A stretch of 64,000 nucleotides of DNA from Oceanobacillus timonensis (GCF_900166635.1 NZ_LT800497.1:4366232-4430231), one strand, 5' to 3'; shown: positions 33,423 through 44,769, counted from the stretch's first letter. Notes: generated by a model not told the origin, from the letters alone. Numbers and translations: made by a program.

Positions 33423-33842
33423 TTATTTTTTTTGTTTTGGTTTTTTCGTTCCGTATTTAGAGCGTCCTTGTCTGCGTCCTTCTACACCGGCAGTATCAAG
33501 TGCACCGCGTACGATATGATAACGTACCCCAGGCAAGTCTTTTACACGGCCGCCACGGATAAGAACAACACTGTGTTCCTGCAAGTTATGACCGATACCG
33601 GGAATATATGCAGTTACCTCCATGTTATTAGACAAACGTACACGTGCATATTTACGAAGTGCAGAGTTTGGTTTCTTCGGAGTCAATGTACCTACACGAG
33701 TACATACACCACGCTTTTGTGGAGCATTTTCATCTGTCACTTTCTTTTTAAAGCTGTTATAGCCTCTGTTAAGTGCTGGTGAGTCAGATTTTTTTGTTCT
33801 TGACACGCGCCCTTTACGAACTAATTGATTAATAGTTGGCAT
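33423..33842 (-). CDS. rpsL: 30S ribosomal protein S12
   Basis: Decoding-centre protein of 139 residues. The two streptomycin-relevant loops, [15 protein letters not shown] and [29 protein letters not shown], are wild type. The gene is the first of the str operon. In B. subtilis ybxF (L7Ae family) precedes it; here a 356-bp spacer carries only a strong promoter and a 230-nt leader, too short to hold ybxF. Confidence 0.98.
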   Translation of the reverse strand: MPTINQLVRKGRVSRTKKSDSPALNRGYNSFKKKVTDENAPQKRGVCTRVGTLTPKKPNSALRKYARVRLSNNMEVTAYIPGIGHNLQEHSVVLIRGGRVKDLPGVRYHIVRGALDTAGVEGRRQGRSKYGTKKPKQKK

Positions 33843-34078
33843 TGTGTTTTCCTCCTCTCAAAAAGAAATTAGTAATCAAACAACAACCATATTGTAATAC
33901 CACACATCCAGGTGGTTCATTTTTGCTGATAAAAAAATCTCTCACAAAAATCATTGCGAAAAATCATTCATCTTATACTCAGATTGCTTTTGTTATTATC
34001 GTTTGAAATAAACCGAAGTTCCGATTATGGATTGCTTCGAAAATTACTTTTGCAAGCATAATCAGAAGCACCTTGAAT

Positions 34079-34107
34079 ATAGTACCACCCTCTGTATAGT
34101 TTGTCAA
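34079..34107 (-). promoter_or_regulatory. Strong SigA promoter of the str operon
   Basis: A consensus -35 TTGACA (34102-34107) and TACTAT (34079-34084) are 17 bp apart on the minus strand. The transcript has a leader of about 230 nt before rpsL that contains no supported ORF. Confidence 0.9.
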
Positions 34108-34160
34108 TATATTCATGGTATTTTTTTAGAGCATCTCCAAGTATAGCAGATCACATTGTA

Positions 34161-34187
34161 TTCAGAAGGGGGAAGCCCCCTTCTGAA
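34161..34187 (-). terminator. Very stable hairpin after rpoC, without U-run
   Basis: A perfect 12-bp stem, TTCAGAAGGGGG / CCCCCTTCTGAA, with a 3-base loop, starts 11 bp past the rpoC stop. No run of T follows on the minus strand, so it may protect or process the 3' end rather than terminate. Confidence 0.6.
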
Positions 34188-34198
34188 TGACATGTTAT

Positions 34199-37100
34199 TT
34201 ATACATTTTGTGTGCTCTCTTCATCTGTCGTTTCTTCATCCGTTTCAGGTGCATCAAGCTCAGCTTCTAAAGTACGATATTGCGGCATTCCTGTACCAGC
34301 CGGAACAAGTTTACCAATAATAACATTCTCTTTCAAACCGAGTAATTCATCGCGTTTTCCTTTAATCGCAGCATCTGTCAAGACACGTGTTGTTTCTTGG
34401 AAGGATGCAGCTGATAAGAAGGAATCTGTTTCAAGCGATGCTTTCGTAATACCAAGTAGTACAGGGCGTCCTGTTGCAGGTTCCGCACCTTCTTTAAATA
34501 CTTGATGGTTTGCATCTCTGAACTGGTGTAATTCAAGCAGAGAACCTGGTAATACTTCTGTATCTCCAGCGGAAACAACACGGATTTTACGAAGCATTTG
34601 TCGAACCATTACTTCGACGTGTTTATCTCCGATTTCTACCCCTTGCATACGATATACACGCTGTACTTCTTTAAGCAAGTAGCTTTCAACGCCTTCTACA
34701 CCTTTGACACGGAGCAATTCTTTCGGATCAACGGAACCTTCTGTGAGTTCCTGTCCTGCTTCCACTTGATCTCCTTCTTGCACTTTCATACGTGCATTAT
34801 AAGGAACTGCGTAACTGCGTTGTTCGACCTTGCCTTGGATAACAACTTCCTGTTTATCCTTCACTTCTTTCATTTCAAGAACCGTACCGGCAATCTCTGT
34901 AATCACAGCTTGCCCTTTCGGATTACGGGCTTCAAACAGTTCTTGGATACGTGGCAGACCTTGTGTAATGTCATCTCCGGCAACACCGCCTGTGTGGAAA
35001 GTACGCATCGTAAGCTGTGTACCAGGCTCACCAATGGATTGCGCGGCGATAATTCCTACTGCTTCTCCAACTTCCACATCAGAACCGGTCGCTAAGTTAC
35101 GGCCATAACATTTCTGACATACACCATGCTTGGTGTTACAAGTAAAGGCAGAACGGATAATAACCTCTTCAATACCAGCTTCTACAATTGCTTTTGCCTG
35201 ATCTTCGTGAATCAGCTCATTTTTCTCCACGATGACTTTGCCAGTTTCTGGGTGCTTCACGTTTTCGAATGCTGTTCTGCCGATTAAACGGTCTAACAGC
35301 GGTTCAATTACTTCTGAACCATCTTCCAGTGCTGTTACGCTTAAGCCACGGTCTGTACCGCAATCTTCTTCACGGATGATAACATCCTGCGCAACATCTA
35401 CCAGACGACGAGTCAAGTAACCTGAGTCGGCTGTTTTCAGTGCTGTATCGGCAAGACCTTTACGTGCACCGTGTGTGGAAATAAAGTATTCCATTACAGT
35501 CAGGCCTTCACGGAAACTTGATTTGATCGGGATTTCAATGATTTTACCAGATGGGTCGGCCATCAATCCACGCATACCAGCAAGCTGGGTGAAGTTTGAT
35601 GCGTTACCACGGGCACCGGAATCACTCATCATATAGATAGGGTTTCGGTTACTCAAGGATCCCATCAGACGGTCTTGGATCACATCTTTCGCTTCGGACC
35701 AGATAGCAATAACACGGTCATAACGCTCTTCTTCTGTAATCAGACCACGGCGGAATTGTTTGGATACTTTATCCACTTTTCCTTGGGCTTCATCTAGAAT
35801 ACCTTCTTTTTCAGCAAGCACAACGATATCTGAGATACCAACTGTCATACCGGCTTTTGTAGAATAACTGAATCCTAAATCTTTCATACGGTCCAGCATC
35901 TTCGAGGTTTCTGTGATTTTGAAACGTTTGAACACTTCGGCGATAATATCACCTAAGAAGCCTTTTTTGAATGGCTTAACCACTTCACGGCTTTTAATTT
36001 CTTCTTTAACGTCTGTACCAGCACCAACAAAATAGTTTCCTGGTGTTTTCTCTTCTAAATTCCCTTTTGTAGGTTCGTTCATATAAGGGAAAGAGTCTGG
36101 AAGAATTTCATTAAAGATTAGTTTGCCGATTGTTGTTAACAACAACTGGCTGTTTTGTTCTTCTGTAAATGTTTTATTATTTAAACTGGATGCCTGAACG
36201 GCCACACGTGTGTGCAGATGTACATATCCATTTTGATAAGCAATTAATGCTTCATTTGTATCTTTGAAATAAGAACCTTCTCCAACAGCACCTTCACGTT
36301 CCAGTGTAAGGTAGTAGTTTCCTAGTACCATATCCTGTGATGGTGTAACAACTGGTTTGCCATCTTTCGGGTTAAGAATGTTTTGTGCTGCCAGCATCAA
36401 GATTCTTGCTTCTGCCTGTGCTTCTGCTCCAAGTGGAACGTGTACAGCCATCTGGTCACCGTCAAAGTCAGCGTTGTATGCAGTACATACAAGCGGATGC
36501 AGACGGATAGCACGACCATCCACCAGCGTAGGTTCAAATGCTTGAATACCCAATCTGTGCAACGTTGGTGCACGGTTTAGAAGTACCGGGTGTTCTTTAA
36601 TCACATCTTCAAGAACGTCCCATACATCCGGGTGTACTCTTTCAATTTTTCTTTTTGCTGATTTAATGTTGTGTGCCAGGCCTCTGGATACGAGTTCTTT
36701 CATAATAAACGGTTTGAATAGTTCCAGCGCCATTTCTCTCGGCAGACCGCACTGATACATTTTCAAATGAGGTCCAACAACGATAACGGAACGGCCGGAA
36801 TAGTCGACACGTTTACCTAACAGGTTCTGACGGAAACGGCCTTGCTTCCCTTTCAGCATATGAGAAAGAGATTTTAATGGACGGTTACCTGGTCCTGTTA
36901 CTGGGCGGCCACGACGTCCATTATCAATTAACGCATCCACTGCTTCTTGTAGCATCCGTTTCTCGTTTTGAACGATAATGCTTGGAGCGCCTAAATCGAG
37001 AAGCCTTTTTAAACGGTTATTACGGTTGATTACACGACGGTAAAGGTCATTTAAATCTGACGTAGCGAAACGTCCGCCGTCTAATTGAACCATTGGCCGA

Positions 37101-37813
37101 ATTTCTGGAGGGATGACTGGAAGAACATCTAAAACCATCCAGTTTGATTCGTTTCCAGAATTACGGAATGCTTCCATTACTTCCAAGCGTTTGATTGCAC
37201 GAGTACGACGTTGACCATGAGCTGTTTTCAACTCTTCACGAAGTGCATCTACTTCTTTTTCCAGGTCAAGATCCTGCAATAATTTACGGATAGCTTCTGC
37301 GCCCATTTGCGCTTTGAAGTTATTACCGTATTTATCATAATAAGAACGGTATTCTTTCTCGGAAAGCAATTGTTTCTTTTCAAGCGGTGTGCTTCCCGGA
37401 TCCGTTACGATATATGCTGCGAAATAGATAACTTCCTCTAAGGCACGAGGAGACATATCTAATACCAATCCCATGCGGCTTGGTATACCTTTGAAATACC
37501 AAATATGGGATACTGGAGCAGCAAGTTCAATATGCCCCATACGTTCACGGCGTACTTTTGCTTTTGTCACTTCTACACCACATCGGTCACAGACAACACC
37601 TTTGTAACGGACGCGTTTATATTTACCGCAGTGACATTCCCAATCCTTTGTTGGTCCAAAGATACGCTCACAGAACAAACCGTCTTTTTCCGGTTTTAAA
37701 GTACGATAGTTAATTGTTTCTGGTTTTTTCACCTCACCGTAAGACCAAGAACGAATCTTTTCCGATGAAGCAAGCCCTATTTTCATGTACTCAAAATTAT
37801 TTACATCTAACAA
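34199..37813 (-). CDS. rpoC: DNA-directed RNA polymerase subunit beta'
   Basis: Catalytic clamp subunit of RNA polymerase, 1204 residues. It has the N-terminal zinc ribbon [20 protein letters not shown], the active-site magnesium motif NADFDGD, the bridge-helix/trigger-loop region ([18 protein letters not shown]) and the second zinc site [19 protein letters not shown]. The start codon is TTG at 37813 ([13 protein letters not shown]), eight bases after GGGAGG and matching B. subtilis. The 358-bp spacer from rpoB is unusually long and structured. Confidence 0.98.
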   Translation of the reverse strand: MLDVNNFEYMKIGLASSEKIRSWSYGEVKKPETINYRTLKPEKDGLFCERIFGPTKDWECHCGKYKRVRYKGVVCDRCGVEVTKAKVRRERMGHIELAAPVSHIWYFKGIPSRMGLVLDMSPRALEEVIYFAAYIVTDPGSTPLEKKQLLSEKEYRSYYDKYGNNFKAQMGAEAIRKLLQDLDLEKEVDALREELKTAHGQRRTRAIKRLEVMEAFRNSGNESNWMVLDVLPVIPPEIRPMVQLDGGRFATSDLNDLYRRVINRNNRLKRLLDLGAPSIIVQNEKRMLQEAVDALIDNGRRGRPVTGPGNRPLKSLSHMLKGKQGRFRQNLLGKRVDYSGRSVIVVGPHLKMYQCGLPREMALELFKPFIMKELVSRGLAHNIKSAKRKIERVHPDVWDVLEDVIKEHPVLLNRAPTLHRLGIQAFEPTLVDGRAIRLHPLVCTAYNADFDGDQMAVHVPLGAEAQAEARILMLAAQNILNPKDGKPVVTPSQDMVLGNYYLTLEREGAVGEGSYFKDTNEALIAYQNGYVHLHTRVAVQASSLNNKTFTEEQNSQLLLTTIGKLIFNEILPDSFPYMNEPTKGNLEEKTPGNYFVGAGTDVKEEIKSREVVKPFKKGFLGDIIAEVFKRFKITETSKMLDRMKDLGFSYSTKAGMTVGISDIVVLAEKEGILDEAQGKVDKVSKQFRRGLITEEERYDRVIAIWSEAKDVIQDRLMGSLSNRNPIYMMSDSGARGNASNFTQLAGMRGLMADPSGKIIEIPIKSSFREGLTVMEYFISTHGARKGLADTALKTADSGYLTRRLVDVAQDVIIREEDCGTDRGLSVTALEDGSEVIEPLLDRLIGRTAFENVKHPETGKVIVEKNELIHEDQAKAIVEAGIEEVIIRSAFTCNTKHGVCQKCYGRNLATGSDVEVGEAVGIIAAQSIGEPGTQLTMRTFHTGGVAGDDITQGLPRIQELFEARNPKGQAVITEIAGTVLEMKEVKDKQEVVIQGKVEQRSYAVPYNARMKVQEGDQVEAGQELTEGSVDPKELLRVKGVEGVESYLLKEVQRVYRMQGVEIGDKHVEVMVRQMLRKIRVVSAGDTEVLPGSLLELHQFRDANHQVFKEGAEPATGRPVLLGITKASLETDSFLSAASFQETTRVLTDAAIKGKRDELLGLKENVIIGKLVPAGTGMPQYRTLEAELDAPETDEETTDEESTQNV

Positions 37814-37893
37814 GGGGCAATCCTCCCTTTATAAGTTAAGAAAGTTTGAGAAAACCTGGCTTATCGTCATATTTTGGCGAAAGTCTGGGATTT

Positions 37894-38166
37894 CTTTAAT
37901 TGAAGTTGTGTTTCATTAAAGCATGAGTGCCCGTCATTTCCCTTGTTCCTTATAGAAGGAAAATATAAATAAGGTTTGGGAAAAACGGTCACTTCATCTC
38001 TTAATGAACGCAACTTGAAATACATTCCCTGAATCAAGTTGCGTTTTATAGAAAGTGCAGAATGGTTCTGCCGAAGTGTCACCACCAATGTTTTCGGTGA
38101 GACGAGTAATTGGAATTCCAGTCCCGGCTCCGAGTCCATCGCGTGGAAGGGAACCATTGCTGCACT
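37894..38166 (-). other. Multi-hairpin structured spacer between rpoB and rpoC
   Basis: Three inverted repeats follow one another in transcript order. The first (38054-38166) has outer arms AGTGCAG and AATGGTTC pairing with GAACCATT and CTGCACT, 15 bp with one bulge, around a GC-rich 82-nt interior with smaller palindromes. The second (38007-38045) has perfect 12-bp arms AACGCAACTTGA / TCAAGTTGCGTT. The third (37894-37921) pairs CTTTAAT with ATTAAAG. No supported ORF lies here. It is either an inserted repeat or a regulatory/processing RNA. Confidence 0.6.
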
Positions 38167-38171
38167 TATTT

Positions 38172-41100
38172 TTATTGATTTAGTGGTTCTTCTTCCACTT
38201 CAATGTTGAGTTTCGTTGATGTCTGGCCTTCTTCTTCTTCCAACTCACGCATATCGATTTCATCTTCTGTACTTGAGAGCATCTTCACATCCATACCAAG
38301 GCTTTGAAGCTCTTTGATGAGTACTTTAAATGATTCAGGTACACCTGCTTCCGGAGCATTGTCACCTTTTACGATAGATTCATACGTCTTCACGCGTCCA
38401 ACTGTATCATCTGATTTAACAGTTAAGATTTCTTGAAGCGTATATGCAGCACCGTAAGCTTCAAGTGCCCAAACCTCCATCTCACCAAAACGCTGTCCGC
38501 CGAACTGTGCTTTACCGCCGAGCGGTTGTTGCGTTACGAGAGAGTATGGTCCAGTTGAACGGGCGTGCAATTTATCGTCAACCATATGCGCAAGTTTAAT
38601 CATATACGCAACACCTACAGATATACGGTTGTCAAAGGCTTCTCCTGTACGTCCGTCATAAAGAACCGTCTTCGCATCCCGCGGCATGCCTGCTTCTTCA
38701 AGTGTTTCCCAAACGTCATCTTCTGTTGCTCCGTCAAATACCGGACTTGCTACGTGCAGGCCAAGCTGTCTTGCAGCCATTCCTAAATGCAGCTCAAACA
38801 CCTGTCCGATATTCATACGTGACGGTACCCCTAATGGGTTCAACATGATGTCGATTGGTGTACCATCCGGTAAGAACGGCATATCCTCTTCCGGTAAGAT
38901 TTTGGAGATAACCCCTTTGTTACCATGACGTCCAGCCATTTTATCTCCTTCGTGAATTTTACGTTTCTGAACGATATATACACGAACAAGCTGGTTCACA
39001 CCCGGTGGTAACTCGTCGCCATCTTCACGGTTAAAGATTTTTACATCTAAGACGATTCCATCGCCACCGTGAGGAACACGCAAGGAAGTATCTCTTACTT
39101 CACGTGCTTTCTCACCGAAAATCGCATGTAATAGACGTTCTTCTGCAGAAAGCTCCGTCATTCCTTTCGGTGTAACTTTCCCAACAAGAATATCGCTGTC
39201 TGTTACTTCTGCACCAACACGGATGATTCCTTGTTCATCAAGGTTCTTAAGTGCATCTTCCCCGACGTTAGGAATATCTCTTGTGATTTCTTCCGGTCCA
39301 AGCTTGGTATCACGAGATTCCGATTCAAATTCTTCAATATGAATGGAAGTATAGACATCATCTTTTACAAGACGTTCACTCATAATAATCGCATCTTCAT
39401 AGTTATAACCTTCCCAGGTCATGAAGCCTACGAGCACGTTTTGGCCTAATGCCAGTTCGCCGTCTTCCATCGAAGGACCATCAGCAAGAACTTCGCCTTT
39501 TGTTACTCGGTCTCCCTCTGCAACAATCGGACGTTGATTATAACAAGTTCCCTGGTTGGAACGTTGATATTTTTGCAATCCATAACGATCCAAATCGCCT
39601 TCTACCTGTTTACCGTCTACTTCAGATACGCGACGGATAAAAACAGTTTTGGCTTCTACACGCTCAACATATCCATCATGACGACAGATAACAGCAGCTC
39701 CGGAATCTTTCCCGTTAACGTATTCCATACCGGTTCCAACAACTGGTGCCTTTGGATTCATCAAAGGAACTGCTTGACGCTGCATGTTTGCTCCCATCAA
39801 TGCCCGGTTGGAGTCGTCATTTTCCAAGAATGGAATACATGCTGTCGCAGCGGAAACAACCTGTTTTGGTGATACGTCCATATAATCGATTCTGTCGCGA
39901 GATACAATAATGTTATCTTCACGGAAACGAGCGATTACTTCCTCATTAACAAAGAAGTTATCATCATCCAAATGCGAGTTGGCCTGTGCAACAATATAAT
40001 TATCTTGTTCATCTGCTGTCAGGTAATCGATCGTATCTGTTACTCTTCCAGTTTCAGGGTCAACACGACGATATGGTGATTCAATAAAACCAAACTCGTT
40101 TACTTTTGCATAACTGGATAGCGAGTTAATCAAACCAATGTTTGGTCCCTCTGGTGTCTCAATCGGACACATACGACCATAGTGGGAATAGTGAACATCA
40201 CGTACTTCAAATCCGGCACGTTCACGTGTTAAACCACCCGGTCCAAGTGCTGATAAACGGCGTTTATGCGTTAATTCACCTAATGGGTTGGTCTGATCCA
40301 TGAACTGGGACAGCTGCGAGCTGCCAAAGAACTCTTTAATCGATGCAATCACCGGACGGATATTGATTAATTGCTGTGGAGTTACGCTGGAAGTGTCCTG
40401 GATAGACATTCTTTCGCGAACAACACGTTCCATACGGGATAATCCGATACGGAATTGGTTTTGCAGCAACTCACCAACAGAACGCAGACGACGGTTGCCC
40501 AAGTGGTCAATATCATCTGTATCCCCCACTTCATGAAGCAGGTTAAAGAAGTAACTGATCGAAGACAAAATATCAGCTGGAGTGATATTTTTAATCTCTT
40601 TTGTTATTTCACCGTTACCGATGACTGTCAGTTCACGTTCTCCGTTTGGATCTGTCGGATCAAGAATTTTTACAGATTGCACGGTAATGTCTTCTTCTAA
40701 CACACCATCATGCGGTGTGTAAGTTTTATCACCGAAACGTTCTTCTTCACGCTCCAGATACGGAAGAATTTTATCTAATAATTTTCTTTCCAGACGATCG
40801 CCTTTATTCGCAATAACTTCTCCGGTCTCTGAATCTACAACAGGCTCAGCAAGCACTTGGTTGAATAAACGATTCTTGATATGGAGTTTTTTATTCATTT
40901 TATACCGACCCACATGCGCTAAATCATAGCGTTTTGGATCAAAGAAACGGGATACTAATAGACTCTTTGCATTATCTACTGTCGGCGGCTCACCAGGTCG
41001 CAGGCGTTCATAGATTTCTAAAAGAGCTTTCTCAGCATTCTCTGTATTATCTTTTTCTAGTGTGTTTCGTAAATATTCGTTCTCGCCCAGCAGATCAACA

Positions 41101-41720
41101 ATTTCTTGATCTGTACCAAATCCTAATGCTCTTAACAGAACGGTAATTGGTAACTTACGAGTACGGTCAATACGGACATAAGCAACATCTTTCGCATCTG
41201 TTTCAAATTCTAACCATGCCCCGCGGTTTGGAATAACTGTTGTCGTAATACCGCGTTTTCCATTTTTATCAATTTTTTCGTTGTAATAAACGCTCGGTGA
41301 ACGCACAAGTTGTGATACAATAACGCGTTCTGCCCCATTGATAATAAATGTTCCCGTATCGGTCATTAATGGGAAGTCACCCATAAAAACTTCTTGTTCC
41401 TTTACTTCTCCGGTTTCATTATTAATTAAACGAACCTTCACGCGGAGGGGAGCATTATATGTCACGTCTCTTTCTTTTGCTTCGTCTACGGGATATTTTG
41501 TATCCCCCAAACTATAATCCACAAATTCAAGTGATAGATTTCCTGTGAAATCTTCAATTGGAGAGATATCCTGGAACATCTCTCTTAAACCTTCTTCCAA
41601 AAACCATTCATAAGAAGCGGTTTGGATTTCAATCAGGTTAGGTAATTCTAACACTTCATTAATACGTGCATAGCTCCTGCGTTGGCGGTGCCGTCCATAC
41701 TGAACTAGTTGACCTGTCAA
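38172..41720 (-). CDS. rpoB: DNA-directed RNA polymerase subunit beta
   Basis: Catalytic subunit of RNA polymerase, 1182 residues. The rifampicin-binding region [31 protein letters not shown] is wild type, and [20 protein letters not shown] and [13 protein letters not shown] motifs are present. I chose the TTG at 41720 ([20 protein letters not shown]) by its spacing from AAGGGGTG and by the B. subtilis protein; a GTG three codons upstream overlaps that site. The acidic C-terminal tail is shorter than in B. subtilis. A promoter at 42075-42103 gives it a leader of about 350 nt. Confidence 0.98.
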   Translation of the reverse strand: MTGQLVQYGRHRQRRSYARINEVLELPNLIEIQTASYEWFLEEGLREMFQDISPIEDFTGNLSLEFVDYSLGDTKYPVDEAKERDVTYNAPLRVKVRLINNETGEVKEQEVFMGDFPLMTDTGTFIINGAERVIVSQLVRSPSVYYNEKIDKNGKRGITTTVIPNRGAWLEFETDAKDVAYVRIDRTRKLPITVLLRALGFGTDQEIVDLLGENEYLRNTLEKDNTENAEKALLEIYERLRPGEPPTVDNAKSLLVSRFFDPKRYDLAHVGRYKMNKKLHIKNRLFNQVLAEPVVDSETGEVIANKGDRLERKLLDKILPYLEREEERFGDKTYTPHDGVLEEDITVQSVKILDPTDPNGERELTVIGNGEITKEIKNITPADILSSISYFFNLLHEVGDTDDIDHLGNRRLRSVGELLQNQFRIGLSRMERVVRERMSIQDTSSVTPQQLINIRPVIASIKEFFGSSQLSQFMDQTNPLGELTHKRRLSALGPGGLTRERAGFEVRDVHYSHYGRMCPIETPEGPNIGLINSLSSYAKVNEFGFIESPYRRVDPETGRVTDTIDYLTADEQDNYIVAQANSHLDDDNFFVNEEVIARFREDNIIVSRDRIDYMDVSPKQVVSAATACIPFLENDDSNRALMGANMQRQAVPLMNPKAPVVGTGMEYVNGKDSGAAVICRHDGYVERVEAKTVFIRRVSEVDGKQVEGDLDRYGLQKYQRSNQGTCYNQRPIVAEGDRVTKGEVLADGPSMEDGELALGQNVLVGFMTWEGYNYEDAIIMSERLVKDDVYTSIHIEEFESESRDTKLGPEEITRDIPNVGEDALKNLDEQGIIRVGAEVTDSDILVGKVTPKGMTELSAEERLLHAIFGEKAREVRDTSLRVPHGGDGIVLDVKIFNREDGDELPPGVNQLVRVYIVQKRKIHEGDKMAGRHGNKGVISKILPEEDMPFLPDGTPIDIMLNPLGVPSRMNIGQVFELHLGMAARQLGLHVASPVFDGATEDDVWETLEEAGMPRDAKTVLYDGRTGEAFDNRISVGVAYMIKLAHMVDDKLHARSTGPYSLVTQQPLGGKAQFGGQRFGEMEVWALEAYGAAYTLQEILTVKSDDTVGRVKTYESIVKGDNAPEAGVPESFKVLIKELQSLGMDVKMLSSTEDEIDMRELEEEEGQTSTKLNIEVEEEPLNQ

Positions 41721-42068
41721 CTGCTTCACCCCTTAAATCATCCATTTTAGTAGTTGCTCTACAAAATGTAACTCATATTTAAAAGAACGTCTGAATAATT
41801 CATCATCTGTTCTTTAAAAAATAAAACTATAAACTCATTATCCTACCATCCACAAGCTTTACCACTGTTCCTTTGTTCATTGAAAAAATCAGTTATTCAA
41901 AGGATATTGTGATTTTAGATTGTGCAGATGAGAGAATTTTGATAAACTATAGAAAAGCAAATTGTCGAACCTTTGTTTTTCCCGATTCTACAAGCTTTTC
42001 CCATCTATAAAGATTTTATACGTTTCCTTGCAGAAAAACGCCAGGCAAACGTACCCTAATCTTAGCAT
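41721..42068 (-). other. Long untranslated leader of rpoB
   Basis: About 350 nt between the mapped-by-eye promoter and the rpoB start hold no supported ORF. A CCTTTG..CAAAGG inverted repeat lies near 41870-41903. I see no known leader motif. Confidence 0.5.
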
Positions 42069-42074
42069 CTTCCA

Positions 42075-42103
42075 ATCTTAGCACATGCCTAATTGTTAGT
42101 CAA
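42075..42103 (-). promoter_or_regulatory. SigA promoter of rpoB-rpoC
   Basis: TTGACT (42098-42103) and TAAGAT (42075-42080) are 17 bp apart on the minus strand. The -35 touches the rsmC stop codon. A second TGCTAAGATT copy follows 18 bp downstream. Confidence 0.85.
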
Positions 42104-42701
42104 ACTTTTTTGCTCGCAATATAAAATAACCTTTTTTCTTCGTTACGATTTCCACATTACCAAACACCGCTTCTATTTTGTCTTTTGCAGACGGAGCTCC
42201 CTGTTTTTTTTGAATAACCACCCACAACTCGCCGTGATTCTCCAGATAATGATACGCCTCTTCCAATATAGCATGTACTATTTTTTTACCGGCGCGTATC
42301 GGTGGATTCGTCACAATAGAGGCAAACATTTTTTCGTGTAACTGCTCATACAAATCGCTTTGAAAAATGGTTGTATTGGAGACCTTATTTATTTCTGCGT
42401 TTTTTTGAGCCAATTCGACAGCACGTTCATTCACATCAACCATGCAAACACACCTGTCCGGAAAACTGGAGGCCAAAGACAAGCCAATAGGCCCATAACC
42501 ACAGCCTACATCTAATATCGAACCATTAACCTCAGGTTCCTGAAAAGCCTCAATCAGCAGCCTGGACCCAAAGTCCACTTCATTTTTTGAGAAAACTCCA
42601 ACATCACTAGTAAACTGAAACATCCTGCCACGCAGCTCAAAAGACCAGTGTCGAGGTATTGATTCCGCCTGAGGCTGTTTCGAATAATAATGATCTGTCA
42701 T
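42096..42701 (-). CDS. Class I SAM-dependent methyltransferase, RsmC/YbxB type
   Basis: Predicted RNA (16S rRNA guanine-N2 type) methyltransferase, 201 residues. It shows the SAM-binding motif ILDVGCGYGPIGLSLA, VDVNERAVELAQKNAE and the catalytic NPPI motif (IVTNPPIRAGK) of N-methylating enzymes. The ATG at 42701 (MTDHYYSKQP) has GTGGGTG upstream; a GTG four codons earlier overlaps it. It sits between rplL and rpoB as ybxB does in B. subtilis, with its own promoter. The exact target nucleotide is not established here. Confidence 0.9.
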   Translation of the reverse strand: MTDHYYSKQPQAESIPRHWSFELRGRMFQFTSDVGVFSKNEVDFGSRLLIEAFQEPEVNGSILDVGCGYGPIGLSLASSFPDRCVCMVDVNERAVELAQKNAEINKVSNTTIFQSDLYEQLHEKMFASIVTNPPIRAGKKIVHAILEEAYHYLENHGELWVVIQKKQGAPSAKDKIEAVFGNVEIVTKKKGYFILRAKKFD

Positions 42702-42737
42702 ATGGATTAGCACCCACTTTACATGAATTAAGAAAAT

Positions 42738-42767
42738 ACTTTATTAGAAAAAAAGACCACTTGTCAA
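42738..42767 (-). promoter_or_regulatory. SigA promoter of the rsmC-like gene
   Basis: Consensus -35 TTGACA (42762-42767) and TAAAGT (42738-42743) are 18 bp apart on the minus strand, about 37 bp before the start codon. Confidence 0.65.
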
Positions 42768-42836
42768 ACTAAAAAACATTCTCGTATATCAACTTGAACT
42801 TTTTCTAGTAACAAAGTGGTTTTTGGTTTCGTGATA

Positions 42837-42870
42837 AAAGAGCCCGTCTGAAATACGACGAGCTCTTTTT
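42837..42870 (-). terminator. Terminator after rplL
   Basis: The stem AAAAGAGCTCGTC / GACGGGCTCTTTT, with a 7-base loop and T-run on the minus strand, starts 13 bp past the rplL stop. Confidence 0.85.
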
Positions 42871-42882
42871 ATATGCGTTAAA

Positions 42883-43248
42883 TTATTTAACTTCTACAGT
42901 AGCGCCTGCTTCTTCAAGTTTTTCTTTCACTTCATCTGCATCTTCTTTCGATACAGCTTCTTTAATTGGTTTAGGAGCGTTATCTACTAAGTCTTTCGCA
43001 TCTTTCAAGCCAAGACCAGTGATTTCGCGAACTGCTTTAACAACTTTGATTTTAGATGCGCCAGCATCGTTAAGAACAACGTCAAATTCAGTTTGTTCTT
43101 CTTCAGCAGCACCGCCCGCAGCAGCACCTGCAGCAGCAACTGGAGCAGCAGCTGTTACGCCGAATTCTTCTTCGATTGCTTTTACTAAATCGTTTAATTC
43201 AAGTACAGTCATTTCTTTGATTGCACTAATCATTTCTTCGTTTGTCAT
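42883..43248 (-). CDS. rplL: 50S ribosomal protein L7/L12
   Basis: Multicopy stalk protein that recruits translation GTPases, 121 residues. The N-terminal dimerisation helices ([26 protein letters not shown]), the alanine/glycine-rich hinge ([19 protein letters not shown]) and the C-terminal factor-binding domain ([32 protein letters not shown]) are all clear. It follows rplJ by about 51 bp and is regulated with it through the L10 leader. Confidence 0.98.
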   Translation of the reverse strand: MTNEEMISAIKEMTVLELNDLVKAIEEEFGVTAAAPVAAAGAAAGGAAEEEQTEFDVVLNDAGASKIKVVKAVREITGLGLKDAKDLVDNAPKPIKEAVSKEDADEVKEKLEEAGATVEVK

Positions 43249-43299
43249 GATTAAATTCCTCCTGATATAAGTTTGTTTTTTATTAAAACACGCGGTGTA

Positions 43300-43797
43300 T
43301 TAAGCACCTTGCTCTTCTTTTTGCTCAGCAACAGCTTTTGTAGCATAAGCCAAGTTACGAACTGGAGCTTGAAGTACGCTAAGCAGCATAGATACCATAC
43401 CTTCGTAGTTTGGCAGGTCTGCAAGCTCTTTAATTTGATCAAGCGAAGCCACATTGCCTTCGATGATTCCACCTTTAAGTTCCAAAGCTTCATGCTCTTT
43501 ACTGAAGTTATTCAAGATTCTTGCCGGAGCAACCACGTCTTCACTAAATGCGATGGCGTTAGGTCCGGTCAATACTTCACTGAGTTCATTCAGCTCAACA
43601 GATTCGATAGCACGACGAACCATTGTATTCTTATATACTTTGAATTCAACACCTGCTTCGCGAAGCTGTTTACGGAGTTCAGTGACCTCTGAAACATCAA
43701 GTCCGCGATAGTCAACTACGACTGCAGTTTGGCAATTACGGAACTTGTCGGCAATTTCCTCTACTAATTGTTTCTTTTGTTCAATAATCCCTGACAT
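43300..43797 (-). CDS. rplJ: 50S ribosomal protein L10
   Basis: Base of the ribosomal stalk; binds several L7/L12 dimers. The 165-residue protein starts [43 protein letters not shown] chose the ATG at 43797, eight bases after AGGAGG; the longer frame starts inside the leader. An L10 leader with an attenuator hairpin precedes it, so L10-L12 is expected to control its own synthesis. Confidence 0.97.
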   Translation of the reverse strand: MSGIIEQKKQLVEEIADKFRNCQTAVVVDYRGLDVSEVTELRKQLREAGVEFKVYKNTMVRRAIESVELNELSEVLTGPNAIAFSEDVVAPARILNNFSKEHEALELKGGIIEGNVASLDQIKELADLPNYEGMVSMLLSVLQAPVRNLAYATKAVAEQKEEQGA

Positions 43798-43887
43798 CTT
43801 TCCACCTCCTAATAACAATCATTCTGTTTACACCGTTCGGACGTGCTTTTCTATAAGGGGATGTCCATTTCTTGTTGAACACACACT

Positions 43888-44026
43888 ATAAAAAAGCTCT
43901 CATGTAGACATGAGAGCTTACTTCAGACCAGCAAAACGGTTTGCCGCTCTATAAAATAAACACCTCGGCAGGAAGATTAAACTCTTGTACGAGCCCCTGC
44001 TGTCTACGGTATAACATTCGATTTTA
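43888..44026 (-). ncRNA. L10 ribosomal-protein leader with attenuator
   Basis: The transcript between the rplJ promoter and rplJ holds the conserved features of the bacterial L10 leader: GACAGCAGGGGC pairing toward CTTCCTGCCGAGG, followed by the perfect terminator stem AAGCTCTCATGT / ACATGAGAGCTT with a T-run (43889-43919). L10(L12)4 binding is known to control readthrough or translation of rplJL in Bacilli. Confidence 0.88.
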
Positions 44027-44040
44027 TGAAACCGAAAATT

Positions 44041-44069
44041 AGTATATCGAAAGTTGGCTTAAAAGTCAA
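44041..44069 (-). promoter_or_regulatory. SigA promoter of rplJ-rplL
   Basis: TTGACT (44064-44069) and TATACT (44041-44046) are 17 bp apart on the minus strand, immediately before the L10 leader. Confidence 0.88.
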
Positions 44070-44076
44070 CTGCTAA

Positions 44077-44769
44077 TTAACGGAAACTTGAAACATCTAC
44101 TTTGATTCCTGGTCCCATTGTAGATGTAATGGAAGCATTTTTAAGGTAAGTACCTTTAGAAGCCTGTGGTTTAATTTTTACTAGCTGATCAGCTAGTGCA
44201 GCGAAGTTATCTACTAATTTTTCATCGTCAAAAGAAATTTTTCCGATTGGAACGTGAATGTTAGCAGATTTATCAACACGATATTCTACTTTACCAGCTT
44301 TAACGTCTTGAACAGCTTTTTCCACTTCAAAAGTTACCGTTCCTGTTTTAGGGTTTGGCATTAAACCTTTTGGTCCTAAAACACGACCTAATTTACCTAC
44401 TTGAGCCATCATATCCGGAGTAGCAACAATGACATCAAATTCAAACCAGCCTTGGTTAATTTTATTGATGTAATCTTCTTCTCCAACATAATCTGCTCCT
44501 GCAGCTTCTGCTTCTTTTGCTTTATCGCCTTTTGCAAATACTAAAACGCGTTGTGTTTTACCAGTACCATGCGGTAAAACCATTGCTCCGCGGATTTGTT
44601 GATCTGCTTTCTTAGGGTCTACGCCGAGACGGAATGCAGCTTCAACTGTTTCATCAAAGTTTGCTTTTGCAGTCTTTTTTGCAAGTTCTACAGCTTCTTT
44701 AATTTCATATGCTTTTGCACGATCAATCTGCTTTAAAGCTTCTTGATGTTTCTTACCATATTTAGCCAT
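44077..44769 (-). CDS. rplA: 50S ribosomal protein L1
   Basis: Forms the mobile L1 stalk at the E site, 230 residues. It has [41 protein letters not shown], the [22 protein letters not shown] motif and [19 protein letters not shown]. The ATG at 44769 fits the family; the longer reading frame has no homologous start. AGGAGG lies 11 bases upstream, a rather wide spacing. The 166-bp gap from rplK holds a 9-bp hairpin (GACAAGAGA / TCTCTTGTC, about 44820-44841) that could be an L1-related control site (inference). Confidence 0.97.
   Translation of the reverse strand: MAKYGKKHQEALKQIDRAKAYEIKEAVELAKKTAKANFDETVEAAFRLGVDPKKADQQIRGAMVLPHGTGKTQRVLVFAKGDKAKEAEAAGADYVGEEDYINKINQGWFEFDVIVATPDMMAQVGKLGRVLGPKGLMPNPKTGTVTFEVEKAVQDVKAGKVEYRVDKSANIHVPIGKISFDDEKLVDNFAALADQLVKIKPQASKGTYLKNASITSTMGPGIKVDVSSFR

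Noticed and set aside
33423..33842. Possible streptomycin resistance in rpsL
   Set aside because: Both conserved loops, including the lysine of TPKKPNS, are wild type.
37867..38157. A 96-codon ORF on the minus strand in the rpoB-rpoC spacer
   Set aside because: No ribosome-binding site, protein sequence without any known pattern, and the frame runs across perfect inverted repeats, so it is better explained as structured non-coding sequence.
39000..41720. Possible rifampicin resistance in rpoB
   Set aside because: The rifampicin-binding stretch reads as the wild-type Bacillus sequence.
42738..42826. Second long-loop terminator after rplL (ACCACTTTG / CAAGTGGT arms)
   Set aside because: The loop is about 50 bases and the arm overlaps a consensus promoter; the hairpin at 42837-42870 is a sufficient terminator.
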